A stretch of DNA of 9,240 bases. Origin: Flavobacteriales bacterium UBA958 (GTDB lineage Bacteria > Bacteroidota > Bacteroidia > Flavobacteriales_D > Crocinitomicaceae). The notes beneath the pieces were generated by a model that was not told where the DNA came from, ran no database searches, and saw nothing but the letters and a program-made list of their open reading frames with translations. Shown piece by piece: positions 6,861-9,240 of the stretch (position 1 is the first letter of the stretch; each line of letters opens with the position of its first letter). The position numbers and the translations under genes are program-made. The DNA lies in assembly GCA_002293045.1 (NCBI GenBank), contig DBCM01000121.1, forward strand, positions 1-9,240. The letters run 5' to 3'.

Positions 6861-9127
6861 TACTCTTTGATAAAGCTACCGCGAGCAACGCCTAGGTTGG
6901 TACGCACTTCAATCAAATATTTTCCAGCGTTCAATTCGTTTCCAGAAACAATGAGTACATCTTCATTGATTCCTTGCGAAGCCTTAACAATCCGCCCACT
7001 TAAATCAGTGATGGTATATCCAGTAATGGCAAGGCCATTCACTTGGGCATATATATTGCCATTCGATGGAACAGGGAATACGGATAAATTCGCAGCCAAT
7101 TGCTCTTCAATCCCGACGTTACATGAAGTTTCCAGGTAAGACATGTTGTCAAAGTTAACGTGGCAAGCAAAGTTTACCGAGTCAATGTATGGATTTCTGT
7201 TTCCTTGAACGCTGTAGATGTACTCTTGACGCGCAATTTCGTAAGAGTCTGGAAGGTCAGCAAAATGCCATGTTTTTAAGGTAGCTTGGTCTTGGTTGGC
7301 CGCGATTCCCCAATTTAGGTTATTTTGACCGTTGTAACATGTGGCTTGATAGAAGATAGAACGCGCTGCGTTACCTTTTTGTGCATCTCTCGGTTCGTAA
7401 CACATCTGAGCACCGTTGTAACCTACACTTCCTTCTAGATAGGTGAACAATACATTCCCGGTAATATCCATCAAAGGAAGGTTGCTTCGGTAGGAGTTGG
7501 CATTTGCTAAATTGGTAGGGTATAGGTTATGTTGGTCTGTATATTCTGGTGCTTCCGGACTATCGCAAGGAAAAGTTGGCATCCAAGAATGACAAAAAGT
7601 GTGTTCTCTAGAATATCCAGTAGCGGTCCAATCAAATGGATCGTTGAATACTTTATTTTCACCAGTATAAACGCAGGTTACAAAAGATTGTCCGTTGGTG
7701 GTATCCGAAACCTCAAACTGATTCATTACCGTTTGCTTGTAATTGAAGTATGAAATGAAGGTATGCGGATTGATCAAAGCGGATAGGTCGTTCACAAACG
7801 TGGGGGATGTAGCATTGATGCCGCTGTAGTAATTCCCGATATTCAAACCGGTAGAAGTAACAGTCCCCGTAGCTGGGGTAGTTGTTTTGTAGTTCTCAAA
7901 TCCAGCTGGTCCATTAAAGGCATATACTGAAAAATAGTACGGTTGATTGGCACGAACTCCGCGTGGAACAAATGAAACAGAACTTCCCGTGTAGGCAACT
8001 TTTGCGTTTCCTATGATATCTCCTCGTTGGTAACTAATTCCGTCCATAGGTGTCCCTGATACAGGAGCATTTTTCGACCAAAGGACAAGGTAATTTTCAG
8101 CACCAGTTCCAGCGGTATATGCACCGGCTAGCGTATATGCTTGAACGTTAGAAAACGTAAGATTAGTAGGGTTTGATGTTGGTTCTGTTGCCAGGTTATC
8201 CAGTCCAACGCCTAACAAGGTGAGCACATAAGGGTTCTCATCATTGTCCGTATTTGAAATAGTCAAGGTGGCTGTTCTTGAACCATTTCCTGTAGGAGTA
8301 AAGGTTAAGGTGAAATTTTCTGAACCTAATCCAGCAACACTTGAAACATTTAAGTTGGTCGTAAAATCAGCAGCATTGGGGCCGGATAGGGTAGTGCCTG
8401 TAATGCTGAGGTTAGCGATTCCACTGTTTTCAATGGTAATGACGTTGTTTGCGGTGTTCCCAATCACATAGCTGGTATTATTCAGGGCGGTTGTTCCGTT
8501 GATTTTTACATTGATTTCAGTTTGTGGGGCAACATAAGGAATAATGTCAGAGATACTTCTGGGTACAATTTGATAATTGGCATTGAACTGTCCCATTAAT
8601 CCAGTGATGGTAACCGGACCTGCTGGGATGGCACTTCCGTCAATATTCGTTGTTCCGTTGATTCGAACATCCAAGGTATTCGCACCGTTGGTGATTTGTA
8701 CCGTACTATTTCCCCCCGCAAAGTTTCCGCTTTGAACAAAGGTTACATTTTCGATGCGAACCAACTGCGCCTCTAAGGCTTCTCCAGCACTTGTAATAGG
8801 GATTACCTGAGGTACATTTGGAGTTACTGCACCATGATTTGTAAATGTACTTGTTGGGGAAAGTTCTAAAAGACCACTAAAATCAAATAAAACCCCTGTG
8901 GCGGTAATGGAATCACCGGCAGCAATGCTGGATAAATTATTCCCGTAACACGCGATTCCCGCTGTTCCATCTTGCAAGTAGCGAATCGATCCAAGTTCCG
9001 TTCCGTTTGAAACGACTCCTTTTACGGTTACCGTGGCACCTATAGACATGTTTCGTACTTGCTGAATGGTTTGCGCACCGAGGGTTAAGGTGCACAATGC
9101 CGCAATGAGGGTAAAGATTTTTTTCAT
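6860..9127 (-). CDS. Secreted multidomain endonuclease I (EndA/NucM family) with T9SS sorting domain
   Basis: This 755-aa protein is a non-specific extracellular DNase/RNase of the endonuclease I family with extra modules. Residues 1-18 are a Sec signal (MKKIFTLIAALCTLTLGA). Residues 20-198 look like OB-fold nucleic-acid-binding units (VKGVVSNG, IRYLQDGTAGIACYG, GDSITATGVL). Residues 200-308 are an ASH domain, and 310-425 an FN3-like domain. The nuclease domain spans about 430-665: YSREHTFCHSWMP carries E508 and H509 of the beta-beta-alpha metal site, DQHNLYPTN (D531, H533, N534) and ANANSYRSN follow, and VQGNRNPYID (640-649) is a family hallmark. Seven cysteines (C485 to C669) suggest disulfides, as expected outside the cell. 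Residues 680-755 are a T9SS type A sorting domain (LSVFPVPSNG, ELNAGKYLIEV). The ATG is 2 nt after the upstream stop, and the stop overlaps the next gene. It would supply oligonucleotides and nucleotides to the downstream phosphatases. Confidence 0.9.
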   Translation of the reverse strand: MKKIFTLIAALCTLTLGAQTIQQVRNMSIGATVTVKGVVSNGTELGSIRYLQDGTAGIACYGNNLSSIAAGDSITATGVLFDFSGLLELSPTSTFTNHGAVTPNVPQVIPITSAGEALEAQLVRIENVTFVQSGNFAGGNSTVQITNGANTLDVRINGTTNIDGSAIPAGPVTITGLMGQFNANYQIVPRSISDIIPYVAPQTEINVKINGTTALNNTSYVIGNTANNVITIENSGIANLSITGTTLSGPNAADFTTNLNVSSVAGLGSENFTLTFTPTGNGSRTATLTISNTDNDENPYVLTLLGVGLDNLATEPTSNPTNLTFSNVQAYTLAGAYTAGTGAENYLVLWSKNAPVSGTPMDGISYQRGDIIGNAKVAYTGSSVSFVPRGVRANQPYYFSVYAFNGPAGFENYKTTTPATGTVTSTGLNIGNYYSGINATSPTFVNDLSALINPHTFISYFNYKQTVMNQFEVSDTTNGQSFVTCVYTGENKVFNDPFDWTATGYSREHTFCHSWMPTFPCDSPEAPEYTDQHNLYPTNLANANSYRSNLPLMDITGNVLFTYLEGSVGYNGAQMCYEPRDAQKGNAARSIFYQATCYNGQNNLNWGIAANQDQATLKTWHFADLPDSYEIARQEYIYSVQGNRNPYIDSVNFACHVNFDNMSYLETSCNVGIEEQLAANLSVFPVPSNGNIYAQVNGLAITGYTITDLSGRIVKASQGINEDVLIVSGNELNAGKYLIEVRTNLGVARGSFIKE

Positions 9128-9129
9128 AA

Positions 9130-9240
9130 TTAGAATTGATAAGACAAAGATACATTAAATCGCAACCCTTGACCAAACATCACCGCGGATGAGGTTGCAT
9201 CGAAATTCTGATTGCTTCCGTTCATGTTGTTCGAAGCATC
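9130..9240 (-). CDS. C-terminal end of an outer-membrane beta-barrel protein, probably TonB-dependent receptor (5' part beyond window)
   Basis: The minus strand is open from the window edge (9240) to a TAA at 9132-9130, giving 36 residues in the same frame. The end, GQGLRFNVSLSYQF, alternates hydrophobic and polar residues and finishes with Phe, the signature of the last beta-strand recognised by the BAM complex. A Bacteroidota TonB-dependent receptor or similar barrel is the likeliest family, but only the last strand is visible, so a porin-like protein is also possible. The stop is 2 nt before the nuclease ATG, so the two genes are very likely co-transcribed. Confidence 0.6.
   Translation of the reverse strand, partial: DASNNMNGSNQNFDATSSAVMFGQGLRFNVSLSYQF
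9145..9177 (-). promoter_or_regulatory. Candidate Bacteroidota-type promoter for the nuclease, inside the 3' end of the upstream gene
   Basis: On the minus strand TTTG (9177-9174) is followed after 21 nt by TATCTTTG (9152-9145), an exact match to the TTTG / TAnnTTTG -33/-7 pattern with acceptable spacing. A transcript would start near 9138-9140 and leave a leader of only about 10 nt before the nuclease ATG. Both boxes lie within codons of the beta-barrel gene, so chance is possible. Confidence 0.35.

Noticed and set aside
6415..8471. Plus-strand ORFs at 6415-6696, 6795-7139, 7529-7753 and 8244-8471
   Set aside because: They are antisense to well-supported genes; 6795-7139 even spans the junction of two real genes.
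8937..9176. 79-codon minus-strand ORF crossing the nuclease start
   Set aside because: It overlaps the nuclease signal peptide region and the upstream barrel end out of frame, with composition unlike a real protein.

Overview
The window looks like chromosomal DNA of a Bacteroidota bacterium, probably from the Flavobacteriia/Cryomorphaceae-Crocinitomicaceae range (lineage inferred from gene content only). Two complete proteins end in type IX secretion system (T9SS) sorting domains. 'Choice-of-anchor D' (ASH/HYDIN-like) modules are used freely, start codons lack Shine-Dalgarno sequences, and one candidate promoter fits the Bacteroidota TTTG/TAnnTTTG pattern. No RNA genes, mobile elements or CRISPR arrays were seen.

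All genes lie on the minus strand and are read from high to low coordinates. In transcription order they are: the last 36 codons of an outer-membrane beta-barrel protein, probably a TonB-dependent receptor (9240-9130); a 755-aa secreted multidomain endonuclease I (9127-6860); a 235-aa lipoprotein equal to the C-terminal half of a 5'-nucleotidase (6860-6153); a 299-aa Tat-exported metallophosphatase equal to the N-terminal half (6156-5257); a 133-bp AT-rich gap; a 603-aa PhoD-type phosphodiesterase/alkaline phosphatase with a T9SS domain (5123-3312); and a very large secreted protein with three ASH repeats, FN3-like modules and a CHAP cysteine-peptidase/amidase domain (3308 to beyond base 1, 1102 codons visible). 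Junctions are tight: 2 nt, a TAATG overlap, an ATGA overlap, then the 133-bp gap, then 3 nt.

The genes fit together as an extracellular nucleic-acid and phosphate-scavenging locus. The nuclease would cut DNA or RNA outside the cell, the split 5'-nucleotidase would remove phosphate from nucleotides, and PhoD would release phosphate from phosphodiesters or monoesters. The beta-barrel protein could import a product. The CHAP protein could attack peptidoglycan of neighbouring or dead cells and so expose nucleic acid, but that link is inference. The 133-bp gap holds a weak terminator-like hairpin and a weak promoter-like element, so phoD and the CHAP gene may form a second transcription unit.

The most notable points are the two-gene 5'-nucleotidase whose halves carry different export signals, the use of three export routes in one cluster, and the CHAP/ASH giant. 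No gene-free stretch longer than 300 bases exists in the window.
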